From: Clostridia bacterium
GTDB lineage: Bacteria > Bacillota > Clostridia > Christensenellales > Maliibacteriaceae
Length of the DNA stretch: 64,000 nucleotides
Assembly (NCBI GenBank): GCA_017431145.1
Contig: JAFRLQ010000004.1
Span: forward strand, 1 to 64,000
Direction: 5' to 3'
Part shown: one piece after another, positions 49,355-59,267 of the stretch
How the letters are laid out: every line of letters starts with the position of its first letter
Position numbering within the stretch: the first letter of the stretch is position 1
Position numbers and translations under genes: made by a program
The notes under the pieces: model-generated
Told to the model about the DNA's origin: nothing
Database searches by the model: none
The model's input: only the letters and a program-made list of their open reading frames with translations

Positions 49355-50365
49355 TCAATTTCTCGGAGATGGAACAAAATACTTTTCAAACTGTGAAATC
49401 GCATATCTGTCGGTCATTCCCGCAATATAATCAGTAACAGCCTGTTTTTCTCCAAACACTTCAACCTGCTGTAAATAGGAAGGCGGAAGCAATTCCACAT
49501 GAGCAGAATAAAACCGGAAAAGGGAAGCGATCACATGCTCTACGCGCCGGTCCATCTCCTTGTCCGAGGTTTTGTTGTACACATTTGCGAACATAAAGCT
49601 CCTCAGGCTGTTCATCGCATCACCGATCTCAACGGAAAGAGAGATCATAGGCTGATTCATGCTGGCAGTAATGCAGTCAGCAATCATCGTATCAATTCTC
49701 TCCCCATGCTTGTGTCCAAGTATTTCAAGCAGTTCTTTCGGTATCTGTGATTCATCCAGAATACCTGCTCCGATGGCATCCTGAATATCATGATTCAAAT
49801 AGGCGATTCTGTCTGAATAGCGGACGACCTGTCCTTCCAGCGTTGAGGGAAGTACTTTACCAGTGTGATGCTCAATCCCGTCAACAACTTCATATGTAAG
49901 ATTCAATCCAGTTCCATGGTTTTCGAGATACCGTACGACCCGTCCGCTCTGTTCGTAATGCCTGAATCCGCCAAAATCAGCAAGAATATGATCCAGCGCA
50001 CGTTCACCGCTGTGGCCGAAAGGTGTATGTCCCAGATCATGCCCAAGCGCAATCGCTTCAGTCAAATCTTCATTAAGCGCAAGCGCGCGCGATATGGTCC
50101 TGGCGATCTGCGATACTTCCATCGCGTGTGTCAACCGTGTCCTGAAGTGATCACCGCTTGGTGAAAGAAACATCTGCGTCTTATATTTCAGCCGTCTGAA
50201 GCTGTCGCTGTGGAGTATCCTGTCTCTGTCTCTCTGAAAAACAGTTCTGTATTTGCATGGCGCGATTTCCTTATCGCGTCCCCTGCTCTCACTGCTTTTC
50301 ATCGCATATTCGCTGAGATATCTGTTTTCTAATTCTTCCTGTTGTTCTCTCAAGCCAATGAACAC
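49355..50365 (-). CDS. dGTPase-like HD-domain protein
   Basis: About 336 aa, a deoxyguanosinetriphosphate triphosphohydrolase-like protein. The HD metal site is RLTHAMEVSQIA and LGHDLGHTPFGHSGE. YRTVFQRDRDRILHSDSFRRL and DRIAYLNHDIQDA are other family blocks. Family members hydrolyse dNTPs or dGTP; the clostridial type lies beside dnaG, suggesting a nucleotide-pool role. The start is uncertain: GGAGGG is eight bases before a GTG (50363-50365) that gives the usual N-terminus near REQQEELE. ATGs at 50371 and 50401 are less well placed. Confidence 0.85.
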   Translation of the reverse strand: MFIGLREQQEELENRYLSEYAMKSSESRGRDKEIAPCKYRTVFQRDRDRILHSDSFRRLKYKTQMFLSPSGDHFRTRLTHAMEVSQIARTISRALALNEDLTEAIALGHDLGHTPFGHSGERALDHILADFGGFRHYEQSGRVVRYLENHGTGLNLTYEVVDGIEHHTGKVLPSTLEGQVVRYSDRIAYLNHDIQDAIGAGILDESQIPKELLEILGHKHGERIDTMIADCITASMNQPMISLSVEIGDAMNSLRSFMFANVYNKTSDKEMDRRVEHVIASLFRFYSAHVELLPPSYLQQVEVFGEKQAVTDYIAGMTDRYAISQFEKYFVPSPRN

Positions 50366-50422
50366 GGTCATGCCCTCCGTATAATTGATTTGCTGTACCA
50401 TATCTTATCTGGAAATAGAATT

Positions 50423-50454
50423 AAAAGAGAAGCAATCGTACCGACTGCTCCTCT
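50423..50454 (-). terminator. Terminator after ftsZ
   Basis: AGAGGAGCA and TGCTTCTCT arms (one G-T pair), followed on the minus strand by TTTAATTC. The T run is short, so termination may be partial. Confidence 0.7.
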
Positions 50455-50472
50455 AATGCATACTCTTTTTTC

Positions 50473-51870
50473 TTATCTGCGTTTTCTGGGCCTGAGGAAA
50501 ACAGGTGTATCATCATAATCATCTTCAATGATATCGTTCGCCTGCGGCATCGGACTGTAATCCGTTTCCTCTACCTGCTGCGGAGCAGGTTTGACCGTTT
50601 GCTTCATCGTTGTCTGCGGAAATGTAGCATTTCCCGAATAAACGCCTTTCTGTTCCGGATTCTGGCTAACATTGAACGGCAGCTTCATTCCGTTTCCCGA
50701 AGAAGCCACGGTTGCTTTGGGCACAGGCTGTGTCACGGCTTGCGTAACAGACTGCGGTTTCGGCTGTGCGACGCTCGGTGTCCTTTGCTGCTGCGGCCTG
50801 GGCTGCGAGATCGTCTGCGGCCTGGGCTGTGTCAGTGCGGGTCTTGCAACAGCTTTTTTCTGCATCGGTGCAGTTGCTCCGCTTGACATAACCGTCGCTT
50901 CCTGAATCCTTCCGTTCTCGCCCTCAAATCCGGTCGCGATGATCGTTACTCTAACCTGATCCTCTAAAGAAGGATCAATGCCTGCGCCAAAGATGATATT
51001 TGCCTCGGGATCTACCGCCTGCTGCACCAGTGTTGCTGCTTCATTGATTTCAAGCATGCCGAGATCCTCACCGCCTGTGATATTCAACAGAACTCCCGTT
51101 GCCCCATCAATGGATGTTTCAAGAAGCGGAGACTGGATCGCCTGCTTCGTGGCATCCATCGTCCTGCTTTCACCGGAGCCGTATCCGATTCCCATGTGCG
51201 CGATGCCACGGTCTTTCATGATCGCACGTACATCTGCAAAATCCAGATTGATCAAGCCGGGAACCACAATCAGGTCCGAAATGCCCTGTACGCTCTGATG
51301 CAGAATGTCGTCTGCCATCTGGAATGCTTCAACCATTGTTGTACCTTTTCCGACAACCTGCAGGAGCTTGTCATTTGGGATCACAACAAGCGTATCAACA
51401 TGCTCTTTCAGTTCAGCCATCCCAGCTTCAGCATTGATGGAGCGCTGACGTCCCTCAAACATGAACGGTTTCGTTGCTACGCCTACAGTCAGAATCCCCA
51501 TTTCTTTGGCAATCTCTGCTACGATCGGCGCTGCGCCGGTTCCTGTACCGCCGCCCATACCCGCCGTAACGAAAACCATGTCCGCGCCTTTCAGGTTATG
51601 CATGATCTCCTCACGACTCTCTTCAGCGGCCCTTCTCCCGATTTCCGGGTTCGCCCCTGCGCCGAGTCCACGGGTAATCTTTTCGCCGATCTGAATCTTC
51701 TGATTGGCTTTAGAAAGATACAGGACATGCCTGTCGGTGTTGATCGCGATGAACTCAACACCTTTCAGCCCCGACTGAATCATTCTGTTCACCGCATTGT
51801 TTCCGGCGCCGCCGACGCCGACCACTTTGATTTGCGCAGCCTGGTCCAGATCAAAATCGAACTCCAGCAT
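50473..51870 (-). CDS. ftsZ: Cell division protein FtsZ
   Basis: A 465-aa tubulin-like GTPase that forms the division ring. The GTP site has [13 protein letters not shown] and the tubulin signature [10 protein letters not shown]; the T7 loop region [11 protein letters not shown] is intact. The C-terminal linker (about residues 335-440) is long, rich in Pro and Gln, with repeated PRPQ/QPKPQ units. The tail [12 protein letters not shown] is the FtsA-binding peptide. GGGAGG is eight bases before the ATG. It is the last gene of the dcw cluster, after ftsA. Confidence 0.97.
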   Translation of the reverse strand: MLEFDFDLDQAAQIKVVGVGGAGNNAVNRMIQSGLKGVEFIAINTDRHVLYLSKANQKIQIGEKITRGLGAGANPEIGRRAAEESREEIMHNLKGADMVFVTAGMGGGTGTGAAPIVAEIAKEMGILTVGVATKPFMFEGRQRSINAEAGMAELKEHVDTLVVIPNDKLLQVVGKGTTMVEAFQMADDILHQSVQGISDLIVVPGLINLDFADVRAIMKDRGIAHMGIGYGSGESRTMDATKQAIQSPLLETSIDGATGVLLNITGGEDLGMLEINEAATLVQQAVDPEANIIFGAGIDPSLEDQVRVTIIATGFEGENGRIQEATVMSSGATAPMQKKAVARPALTQPRPQTISQPRPQQQRTPSVAQPKPQSVTQAVTQPVPKATVASSGNGMKLPFNVSQNPEQKGVYSGNATFPQTTMKQTVKPAPQQVEETDYSPMPQANDIIEDDYDDTPVFLRPRKRR

Positions 51871-51924
51871 TTTTACATCCTCCCAAATTCATTGTGTTTG
51901 ACCCAAGTTGTATTGAAAAGAGCG

Positions 51925-53097
51925 TCATAGACTAATTCTCTTTTGTACCATTCCGAATGCATTCTGTTCCGCCCCCCGGGCACAAATATAATCGAGAGCG
52001 CCAAGAACATTCGCATACACCGCATTGTTAATGCGCGGAGACTGCGGAAGCAGCACCTGTACATTTCTTTTCAGAATAGAAGAAGCGTACTGTCTGATTC
52101 CATTCATCATGGCAAATCCGCCACCTGTCAGATATACGATCGAATGATTCGCAAGCTGAAAGCCAGATTGGGTGATGACGTTATCAATCTCCTTTATGAT
52201 CTCATCCATCCTGCCTTCAATAACTTCTGTAAGCAGCGACGTCTGATACGTCCGCACTTTATCTGTTCTGTCCATAACCTGCATGAGCTGCATCTGCCCT
52301 GACTGGTTGTCCAAACCAAACACATATCTGCGTTTTAAAGTATCGGCCTCTGTATAGGGTATATTCAGTTCCTCCATCATATCCATGATGATCTGCTTCG
52401 CACCGAACGGAATCGTTTTCATATATAAAATGCCGTTGCCCTGAAGCAGCGAAACTGTTGTTGTCGCAAAACCCGTATCAATGAGAACACACCCGCGTTC
52501 TCTTTCCTGTTTCGGGATCATATAGGAGGACTGCCCGATCACAGAGGAAACATACCCTTTTGTATCGACGCCGATATAATCCATCACCTTGTTGACCTGA
52601 GACAGGAAACGTTTATCAGCGTGGATCATTGAAATCATCGCGCTGACGGATGTCGTCCGCTCACCCAGCGGTTCATAGATCCTGTCCTGAGCATCAAGCG
52701 TGTAATACACGGGTTTTCGGTGCAGCAGTGCAAGTGTGCTTTTTTTGTCCGGCGCCGGCGGACGGAAAACAAGTTTCTGGATATCATCCTGAGTTACGCG
52801 CCTGTCAGCGGAAAGAATGTCCGTGCTAACTCTGTAATTGAATACCTGCGTATAGTCACCGGGAACAGATACATAAATCTTTCTGATTTTCTTTCTTGCA
52901 ATAATGCCCGCTTCCTGTAATACAGACTGAGTAACCTCAGGCAGCTTTGTCGGTTCATTCCACTGCCCGTCATCATATCCGGCATAAGGAACACAGCCGT
53001 ATCCGATCACATCATATGTACCGTCGTTAGATGCCTGCGCAGTGACACAAGCGATCTTCGACGTTCCATAGTCGATAACAGATACTAGTTTGCTCAT
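51925..53097 (-). CDS. ftsA: Cell division protein FtsA-like
   Basis: A 390-aa actin-fold protein. It has phosphate motif 1 (VSVIDYGTSKIACV), the SHS2 (1C) region (YVSVPGDYTQVF onward), phosphate 2 (VLIDTGFATTTVS) and the adenosine loop (YLTGGGFAMMNG). The C-terminus (AFGMVQKRISL) is short and amphipathic, a possible membrane anchor. FtsA tethers FtsZ to the membrane. Sequence is diverged, but the position between ftsQ and ftsZ supports the name. AAAGGA is about 13 bases before the ATG. A separate promoter precedes it. Confidence 0.82.
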   Translation of the reverse strand: MSKLVSVIDYGTSKIACVTAQASNDGTYDVIGYGCVPYAGYDDGQWNEPTKLPEVTQSVLQEAGIIARKKIRKIYVSVPGDYTQVFNYRVSTDILSADRRVTQDDIQKLVFRPPAPDKKSTLALLHRKPVYYTLDAQDRIYEPLGERTTSVSAMISMIHADKRFLSQVNKVMDYIGVDTKGYVSSVIGQSSYMIPKQERERGCVLIDTGFATTTVSLLQGNGILYMKTIPFGAKQIIMDMMEELNIPYTEADTLKRRYVFGLDNQSGQMQLMQVMDRTDKVRTYQTSLLTEVIEGRMDEIIKEIDNVITQSGFQLANHSIVYLTGGGFAMMNGIRQYASSILKRNVQVLLPQSPRINNAVYANVLGALDYICARGAEQNAFGMVQKRISL

Positions 53098-53164
53098 AGC
53101 AAGCTGCAGTTCCTTTCTTTCAAAAAGGTTGATTTAAAAGGCATTTCATCCGAATGCCAAGGTA

Positions 53165-53193
53165 ATAATAACAGACAAAAAAAGTATTGTAAA
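53165..53193 (-). promoter_or_regulatory. Promoter of ftsA-ftsZ
   Basis: On the minus strand TTTACA (53188-53193) and TATTAT (53165-53170) are 17 bases apart, after the terminator that follows ftsQ. This lets ftsAZ be expressed apart from the rest of the cluster. Confidence 0.6.
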
Positions 53194-53222
53194 ATACAAA
53201 TTGACAAAACAATCAAAAAAAG

Positions 53223-53266
53223 CAAAAAAGACAGTTTACAAAAATTTTTGTAATTTGTAAACTGTT
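53223..53266 (-). terminator. Terminator between ftsQ and ftsA
   Basis: On the minus strand ACAGTTTACAAA and TTTGTAAACTGT flank an A/T-rich loop, followed by CTTTTTTG and another T run. It separates the mraZ-ftsQ transcript from ftsA-ftsZ. Confidence 0.8.
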
Positions 53267-53305
53267 TTTGTAAATTTTTTTCGATTTTATTGTAAACTTT
53301 TGAGG

Positions 53306-54067
53306 CTATTTCCCCTGTTCTGGCCTGTAAACTGCTGTATTACCACTGGAAAGGTCTAATACTCCGCCCGAGTATCCCTCTTTCTCCAGTTCAATCAGCA
53401 TCTGTGACAGCCAGGTCATCTTATCATCCACAGATGTACTGTCTCCGAGTTTCACACGCATACCGTCCTGCATTGTCAGTTCAATGTTCAGAAGATCCCT
53501 TATGTCCAGCCCTTCAACTCGATCAAGCAGTTCATACTCTCCGAGCTTCATCATAATCGTTGCATATGAGTTCGCAATAGACGGCTCTTCTGTCACGATT
53601 TTTTCTCCGATGTTTGCTTCCGAAATCTTCCAACCTGTAACTTTTACCAATGTGTCCTGATAATATATACCGTCTTTGGTGAGTATATACCCCTTCTCGT
53701 CCAATACAAGCCGGTTGTCACCATACTCAGTATATGCAACGGCCACTCTCTCATGAACTGTAATTCTTACTGTAAACGGCCAAATACGTGTAATCTCTTT
53801 CACTTCCAGGTAAGGACTTGTTTCCAGATTGTTTCTGATTTGCTCTTTGTCAATTAGAAACATGCTCTCTTCATAAGGGAGTCCGCTCATCTGGATTACT
53901 TCTTCGCTCGTATATCTTTCGTTTCCCACAATGCGAATTGTTCTAACCAGAAACACATAGAAGAAACAAATCATAGCCAAGACAATCACGATCAAGCCGA
54001 TGAATATTCCCCACAGCCCGCGATATGCCCGTTCTGCTTTACGGTAATCCACTTTTGTTTTGGCCAT
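53306..54067 (-). CDS. ftsQ: Cell division protein FtsQ/DivIB
   Basis: About 253 aa. It has a short cytoplasmic N-terminus, one transmembrane helix (FIGLIVIVLAMICFFYVFL, about residues 22-42), then an extracellular POTRA domain starting VRTIRIVGNERYTSEEVIQM. A beta domain follows (RIWPFTVRITVHERVAVAY). It is part of the FtsQ-FtsL-FtsB septal complex. ATG at 54065-54067 is seven bases after AAGGAGG; the GTG two codons up is less favoured. It follows ftsW with no murG or murC gene between. Confidence 0.88.
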   Translation of the reverse strand: MAKTKVDYRKAERAYRGLWGIFIGLIVIVLAMICFFYVFLVRTIRIVGNERYTSEEVIQMSGLPYEESMFLIDKEQIRNNLETSPYLEVKEITRIWPFTVRITVHERVAVAYTEYGDNRLVLDEKGYILTKDGIYYQDTLVKVTGWKISEANIGEKIVTEEPSIANSYATIMMKLGEYELLDRVEGLDIRDLLNIELTMQDGMRVKLGDSTSVDDKMTWLSQMLIELEKEGYSGGVLDLSSGNTAVYRPEQGK

Positions 54068-54111
54068 GTCCACACCTCCTTTTTTACATCAGAAAACCGC
54101 CAAATCCTTAT

Positions 54112-55347
54112 TTACTCCTGTTTCGCTGTTTTTCTGACAGGTCTTTTATGCGCTCCCGATTGCCTGGATATATTCAAAAGAACACCGATTTCTGCAAGGA
54201 AAATCGTAAGCGAAGTTCCGCCTGCGCTGATAAAAGGAAGAGGAAGTCCTGTTGCGGGTATCATCCCTGTAACAACACCCACATTCAGAAAAACCTGAAT
54301 CCCAAGCATCAATGTAATGCCAATCGCGAGGATCCTTCCGAAACGTTCTTTCGTGTGCCTGAATACCAGAACACACCGCCAGATCAGCAATGCATAAATG
54401 GAAAGAAGCACTGTACATCCGATAAATCCGAATTCTTCCGCAAAAATCGAAAAGATAAAATCAGATTCACGGTAAGGCAGATAAAGAAACTTTTGTTTAC
54501 TGTTGCCGAATCCTACACCAAACCATTTTCCGTCTGCGATTGCATACAAAGACTGCATTGTCTGATATCCTGAATTCAGCGGATCCTCTTCCGGGTGCAG
54601 ATAACTGTCCATTCTTGCCGCAACATGCGGGTGGAATCTCCACGCGAGCAGAAACACACCGATACCGACTGCAATCATCCCGATGACATGGTACCACTTT
54701 CCGCCAGCCATGAAATACATCAGGAGCATAAGCATGAGATATGTCATCAGCATGCTCATATTCGGCTGCTTAAACAGCATGACTGCAAAAATCCCTGTAA
54801 CGATAAGCGCCGGAAAAACAGTTCTGGTCAAGCTGCCCATTTCGTTTTCTCGAAGTGTAAATAAGTGTGCCAGATACAGGATCACGGCAAACTTCGCCGG
54901 TTCTGACGGCTGTATGCTCGGAAGCCGCCATATTTTTATCCAGCGATTTGCTCCGTTGATTTTCTGACCAACACCTGGAACCCATACAAGCGCCATCAGA
55001 ACAACCGCAACGAACAGCACGAAAAAGACCAGCTTTCTCCACTTTTTGTAATCCCAAAAAGCCAGGGCGATCATTGCAATGATTCCGACACCGAAACCGT
55101 ACAATTGGTTTTTCAAAAAATACGCTCCGTCATGATCGTATGCTGCAGACTGCTGGGCAACATAGTAACTTGCATCATAGACCATGATCAGACCGATGAC
55201 GACAAGGGCCATCACCAGAATAATGATCCAAAAATCTGCAGTATTCTTTAAAAGCCGGGGCTTATCCTGTTGCGTTCTGGAGGGCCGAACTCTTTCCATG
55301 GGAAAACGAATCGTATTATCGATTCTATCCGCACTGTTCTTTTGCAC
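54112..55347 (-). CDS. ftsW: SEDS peptidoglycan polymerase FtsW
   Basis: A 411-aa integral membrane protein with about ten helices. Family blocks are GANRWIKIWRLPSIQPSEPA (lipid II site), LFKQPNMSMLM, ESDFIFSIFAEEFGFIG and MIPATGLPLPFISAGGTSL. It polymerises septal glycan with the PBP encoded upstream. The start is GTG at 55345-55347, close after an AGGA site; a later ATG has no ribosome site. Position between murD and ftsQ supports FtsW rather than SpoVE or RodA. Confidence 0.92.
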   Translation of the reverse strand: MQKNSADRIDNTIRFPMERVRPSRTQQDKPRLLKNTADFWIIILVMALVVIGLIMVYDASYYVAQQSAAYDHDGAYFLKNQLYGFGVGIIAMIALAFWDYKKWRKLVFFVLFVAVVLMALVWVPGVGQKINGANRWIKIWRLPSIQPSEPAKFAVILYLAHLFTLRENEMGSLTRTVFPALIVTGIFAVMLFKQPNMSMLMTYLMLMLLMYFMAGGKWYHVIGMIAVGIGVFLLAWRFHPHVAARMDSYLHPEEDPLNSGYQTMQSLYAIADGKWFGVGFGNSKQKFLYLPYRESDFIFSIFAEEFGFIGCTVLLSIYALLIWRCVLVFRHTKERFGRILAIGITLMLGIQVFLNVGVVTGMIPATGLPLPFISAGGTSLTIFLAEIGVLLNISRQSGAHKRPVRKTAKQE

Positions 55348-55393
55348 GTTTTCCTGGCCCCCTTTCGTATCATTGCATTTTGTTCGTATGCAA

Positions 55394-56761
55394 TTATTTA
55401 CTGTCTAATTTGAATGCTATCTCCCGGAATACATCACCGCGCTGCTCAAAATTGTCAAACATATCCCAGCTTGCCGATGCCGGTGAAAGCAGGAGATTAT
55501 ATCCGGGTTCACACAAAGAAAACGCAAATCTCACAGCGTCTTCAAACGAGCCGTCACAGATATGTACCGGACACGGTATACCGCAGGAAAGCGCATTATC
55601 CATCACTCGCTGCCGTGTAGCGCCTAATGCAACAATCTCCCTGATCGTATCCGGCAGATCTCGGAAGAGCGGAATAAAATCTGCGCCTTTATCATATCCG
55701 CCAAGTAATAGGACCGTTGGTCTGTCCATTGCGTGCACGGCGCGGAGTGTCGCGTCACAGTTTGTTCCTTTTGAATCATTGATGAACCGGACGCCTTTGA
55801 CCTCCCCTACCGTCTCAATGCGATGAGCAACTCCCTTGAAGTCTCGCAGTCCTTTACGGACCACGTCTGTGTCTGCATTCATGGCATAAGCCAACGCTGT
55901 AGCAGCCAGCGCATTCTCAAGGTTATGATCTCCGGGAATCTGCAGTTCCCTGCATCCGATCACATCTATCATTTTTCCTTCTTTTACGTATTTGATTCTG
56001 CCATCTATCACACACGCTCCAAAAGGAACGATACTTTTTCTGCTGAAATAGGAAACACTACAATTTGCACGGTCTTTCAATGCATAAGTCAGCGGATCGT
56101 CCATATTGAGCACAAGAGTGTCGCTGCCGGTCATTCTTGCAAAGATCCTCGCCTTGCAGTCGATATAATTCTGCATTGTTTTATGTCTGTTCAAATGGTC
56201 CTCGCTCAGATTCAATACTGCAGCTGCTCTCGGGTGGAATGTATCTGCCGTCTCCATCTGAAAGCTTGAAATCTCTGCTACGACCACGTCATCTTTTTTT
56301 GTGTTTTCTGCAACACTGATAAAGGGAATCCCGATATTGCCGACAACATATGTTTTCTTTCCTGTGAGCGCCATGATTTCACCCAAAAGCGCCGTTGTTG
56401 TGGTTTTTCCGTTTGTTCCTGTAATTGCAGCAATCGGTGCATTGTTCAGGGTTGAAGCGTATTCCACTTCTCCAATAATCGGTATCTCCAGTTCTCTTGC
56501 ATGATTGAGCGGCGCGATATCGATCGGAACACCCGGACTGATCATGACAATGTCGTGCCTCTCCACTAGCTCCGTTGCATCAACGCCCAGCTGCCACTCG
56601 ACAGAATCCCCCAGTTCCAGAATTCCTTCCTGCATTGACTCTGCTTTTTTCGAATCATATGCCGTTACATGTGCGCCTTGATGAATCAGTACTTTTGCAA
56701 GCGCGATGCCGCTTTTTGCCATACCGATTATCATGACTTTTTTGCCATTAACACTGATCAT
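55394..56761 (-). CDS. murD: UDP-N-acetylmuramoylalanine--D-glutamate ligase
   Basis: A 455-aa Mur ligase adding D-Glu to UDP-MurNAc-L-Ala. It has an N-terminal Rossmann UDP domain (MIIGMAKSGIALAKVL), ATP loop TGTNGKTTTT, and EISSFQMET with the late LNLSEDHLNRH. The C-terminal block is FINDSKGTNCDATLRAV. AGAGG is seven bases before the ATG. It lies 12 bases after mraY in the transcription direction, and ftsW follows. Confidence 0.96.
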   Translation of the reverse strand: MISVNGKKVMIIGMAKSGIALAKVLIHQGAHVTAYDSKKAESMQEGILELGDSVEWQLGVDATELVERHDIVMISPGVPIDIAPLNHARELEIPIIGEVEYASTLNNAPIAAITGTNGKTTTTALLGEIMALTGKKTYVVGNIGIPFISVAENTKKDDVVVAEISSFQMETADTFHPRAAAVLNLSEDHLNRHKTMQNYIDCKARIFARMTGSDTLVLNMDDPLTYALKDRANCSVSYFSRKSIVPFGACVIDGRIKYVKEGKMIDVIGCRELQIPGDHNLENALAATALAYAMNADTDVVRKGLRDFKGVAHRIETVGEVKGVRFINDSKGTNCDATLRAVHAMDRPTVLLLGGYDKGADFIPLFRDLPDTIREIVALGATRQRVMDNALSCGIPCPVHICDGSFEDAVRFAFSLCEPGYNLLLSPASASWDMFDNFEQRGDVFREIAFKLDSK

Positions 56762-56773
56762 GAGACTACCTCT

Positions 56774-57790
56774 TTAAATAATAAGCCATGTCACAACAGC
56801 CATTATCACCGTAACGATTACATAACCAATCGTGATACTGACTTCTGAATATCCTTTTTTCTCAAAATGATGATGAAGCGGAGCCATTAAGAAGACTCTC
56901 TTTTTATTACGCAGTTTGTAACTTGCAACCTGGATGATGTCAGAAACACTCGACACCATGAACATCAGTCCCAAAAACGGTATGATCAGCACTGTCTTTG
57001 TCAGAATTGCGACAATGACAAACGCTCCGCCCAAGGCCATCGATCCCGTATCACCCATAAAGACTTTCGCAGGATAATGGTTGTAATAAAGGAAACCGGC
57101 ACATGCCCCTGCCACACAGGATGAAAACACGATCATGTTTCTCATATTCATAGCGGTATCCGGATTCAAGCATTTTGCCGTAAGGATCTGTGTAACAATC
57201 GCCATCATGATCATCACGACAATGGATACGCTGCTTGCAAGCCCATCAAGGCCATCTGTCAGATTCACACTGTTCGTAGTCGCAATAATAACAAACATAA
57301 CAAGCGGAATGTAGAACAGTTTGAAATCAACGTAACGCTTGATAAATGGCACATACAGTTCAGAGCCGATTCTTGGACTCAGATAGCAATACAAAGCAAT
57401 TGCAAAAGCAAATAAAAGCTGCAGTACGATTTTCTGCATCGCTTTCAATCCAAGAGAGCGGCGCTTAACTACTTTAATATAATCATCCCAGAAACCGACT
57501 GCACCGTAACAGAGCGTCGTAAGAATCGCAACATACAGAAATTCCCTTTTCTGAACTGAGAAAATCAGACAGGCGACAAGTATTCCTGCCAAAATCATGA
57601 TACCCCCCATCGTAGGTGTACCCGTCTTACTTAAATGCGATTGCGGTCCATCGTCGCGTTCAGTCTGGCCGATCTTCAGCTTCTTCAAAACCGGAAGAAG
57701 AAAATGACCGCACACAACTGAGATCAGGCAGGCAGCAGCAACTGTAATCAGCATCAGAAGCACAAAATGAATATCTTTGATCCAAGTCAT
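56774..57790 (-). CDS. mraY: Phospho-N-acetylmuramoyl-pentapeptide-transferase
   Basis: A 338-aa integral membrane enzyme that makes lipid I from UDP-MurNAc-pentapeptide and undecaprenyl phosphate. Conserved blocks: DDGPQSHLSKTGTPTMGGIM, NLTDGLDGLASS (catalytic Asp pair), the NHYPAKVFMGDTGSMALGG loop and MAPLHHHFEKKG. About ten helices. AAAGGAG is eight bases before the ATG. It follows murE by 19 bases. Confidence 0.97.
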   Translation of the reverse strand: MTWIKDIHFVLLMLITVAAACLISVVCGHFLLPVLKKLKIGQTERDDGPQSHLSKTGTPTMGGIMILAGILVACLIFSVQKREFLYVAILTTLCYGAVGFWDDYIKVVKRRSLGLKAMQKIVLQLLFAFAIALYCYLSPRIGSELYVPFIKRYVDFKLFYIPLVMFVIIATTNSVNLTDGLDGLASSVSIVVMIMMAIVTQILTAKCLNPDTAMNMRNMIVFSSCVAGACAGFLYYNHYPAKVFMGDTGSMALGGAFVIVAILTKTVLIIPFLGLMFMVSSVSDIIQVASYKLRNKKRVFLMAPLHHHFEKKGYSEVSITIGYVIVTVIMAVVTWLII

Positions 57791-57809
57791 CGTGAATTCT
57801 CCTTTACCA

Positions 57810-59255
57810 TCACTTCATATTTGATAACAGTTGCTGTACGATCTCTTTTTCATCGAAGTGGTGTTTCACACCCTTTACATCCTGATATGTTTCATGTCCT
57901 TTTCCGGCAAGAACCAGGACATCACCATCTTGAGCCAGATCAAGCCCAAACCGGATGGCTTCAATTCTGTCCACAATCGTTTTATACGGAGTAGTATGTG
58001 CTTCCACACCGGGAAGGATATCATCGATAATATCTTCAGGCTCTTCAAAACGCGGGTTATCACTGGTAACGATACAATAATCGGCATATCTAGCCGCCAT
58101 CTCGCCCATGATCGGACGTTTCTTTTTATCCCGGTTGCCTCCGCAGCCGAACAGAATGATCAGTCTGTTTCTGGTAAATCTGCGAACAGTCGTCAGAATA
58201 TTCTCAATCGCGTCAGGTGTGTGCGCATAGTCCAGTATGATCCCAAACCCGTGCCCCATAGTATTCAGGCTTTCACAACGACCGGGAACGCTGTGAAGCA
58301 CACCGATGGATTCGATCACCTTCTTTGGATCAAGTCCCATCTCAATACATGCTGCAATTGCCGCCATCGTATTGTAAACCGTGAATTCTCCCGGAATATC
58401 CACGGAAACATGGTATTTTTGCCTATTGTAAACCATGTCGTAACGCACCCCGGACACATCAGATATAATGTTGTCTGCCTGATAATCTGCCTGCTGCTTC
58501 GCTGAATAGGACACACAAGCTGTTTCTGTTTCACCGAACAGCCTTTTCCCATAGTCATCATCAATATTGATGATCGATTTATCTGTCATTTCATTTGTAA
58601 ATAACAATGTCTTTGCCTGATAGTAACGTTCCATGGTCTCAAAGAAGTCCAGATGATCTTCTGTAAGATTGCTGAAAATACTGATATCGTATCTGATTCC
58701 CTTCAGTTTTCTCAGATAGAGAGCATGCGCAGACGCTTCCATAACGACCCAGTCCACATTTGCCTCAACCATCTGTGCGAGAAGACTCTGCAGCGCAATA
58801 GGATCCGGTGTCGTCATATCAGTTTCGATCTTTTCGCTTCCTATATAATTCGCGATAGTTCCCATCAGCCCGACTTTTTTCCCGCATGCCTCGGCAATAG
58901 TCTTTACCATATAAGTCGTACTTGTTTTTCCGTTTGTCCCTGTTACTGCGATCATCTTCAGTTTTTCTGTCGGATAATCAAAGAATGTCTCAGCTACCAG
59001 AGACATCGCCTCTCTGACATCATCAACTTTCACCTGTGGAAGGGAAACATCTAGCCAATGATCAACAATCAGCGCTGATGCACCTTTTTTCTGAACATCA
59101 GATGCAAAATCATGTCCATCAACGTTCCCTCCGGGAATACAGAAAAACAAAGCGCCGGGGTTCACTTTTCTTGAATCCATCTCGAGAGACGTCACTTCCA
59201 CATCGTTTCCGCGGCATTCGTATTTCAATTGACTGATACAATCTGATAGTTTCAT
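57810..59255 (-). CDS. murE: UDP-N-acetylmuramoyl-tripeptide synthetase (meso-DAP type)
   Basis: A 481-aa Mur ligase adding the third amino acid. ATP loop TGTNGKTSTTY, lysine-carbamate region TTPDP, and NLTEDHLDFFETMERYYQAK are clear. The specificity motif is DNPR at residues 399-402 (TSDNPRFEEPED), the signature of meso-diaminopimelate-adding enzymes. A Lys-adding MurE would lack it. A GGGAGG site precedes the ATG. The gene lies between pbp and mraY. Confidence 0.95.
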   Translation of the reverse strand: MKLSDCISQLKYECRGNDVEVTSLEMDSRKVNPGALFFCIPGGNVDGHDFASDVQKKGASALIVDHWLDVSLPQVKVDDVREAMSLVAETFFDYPTEKLKMIAVTGTNGKTSTTYMVKTIAEACGKKVGLMGTIANYIGSEKIETDMTTPDPIALQSLLAQMVEANVDWVVMEASAHALYLRKLKGIRYDISIFSNLTEDHLDFFETMERYYQAKTLLFTNEMTDKSIINIDDDYGKRLFGETETACVSYSAKQQADYQADNIISDVSGVRYDMVYNRQKYHVSVDIPGEFTVYNTMAAIAACIEMGLDPKKVIESIGVLHSVPGRCESLNTMGHGFGIILDYAHTPDAIENILTTVRRFTRNRLIILFGCGGNRDKKKRPIMGEMAARYADYCIVTSDNPRFEEPEDIIDDILPGVEAHTTPYKTIVDRIEAIRFGLDLAQDGDVLVLAGKGHETYQDVKGVKHHFDEKEIVQQLLSNMK

Positions 59256-59267
59256 TGTTTCCTCCCA

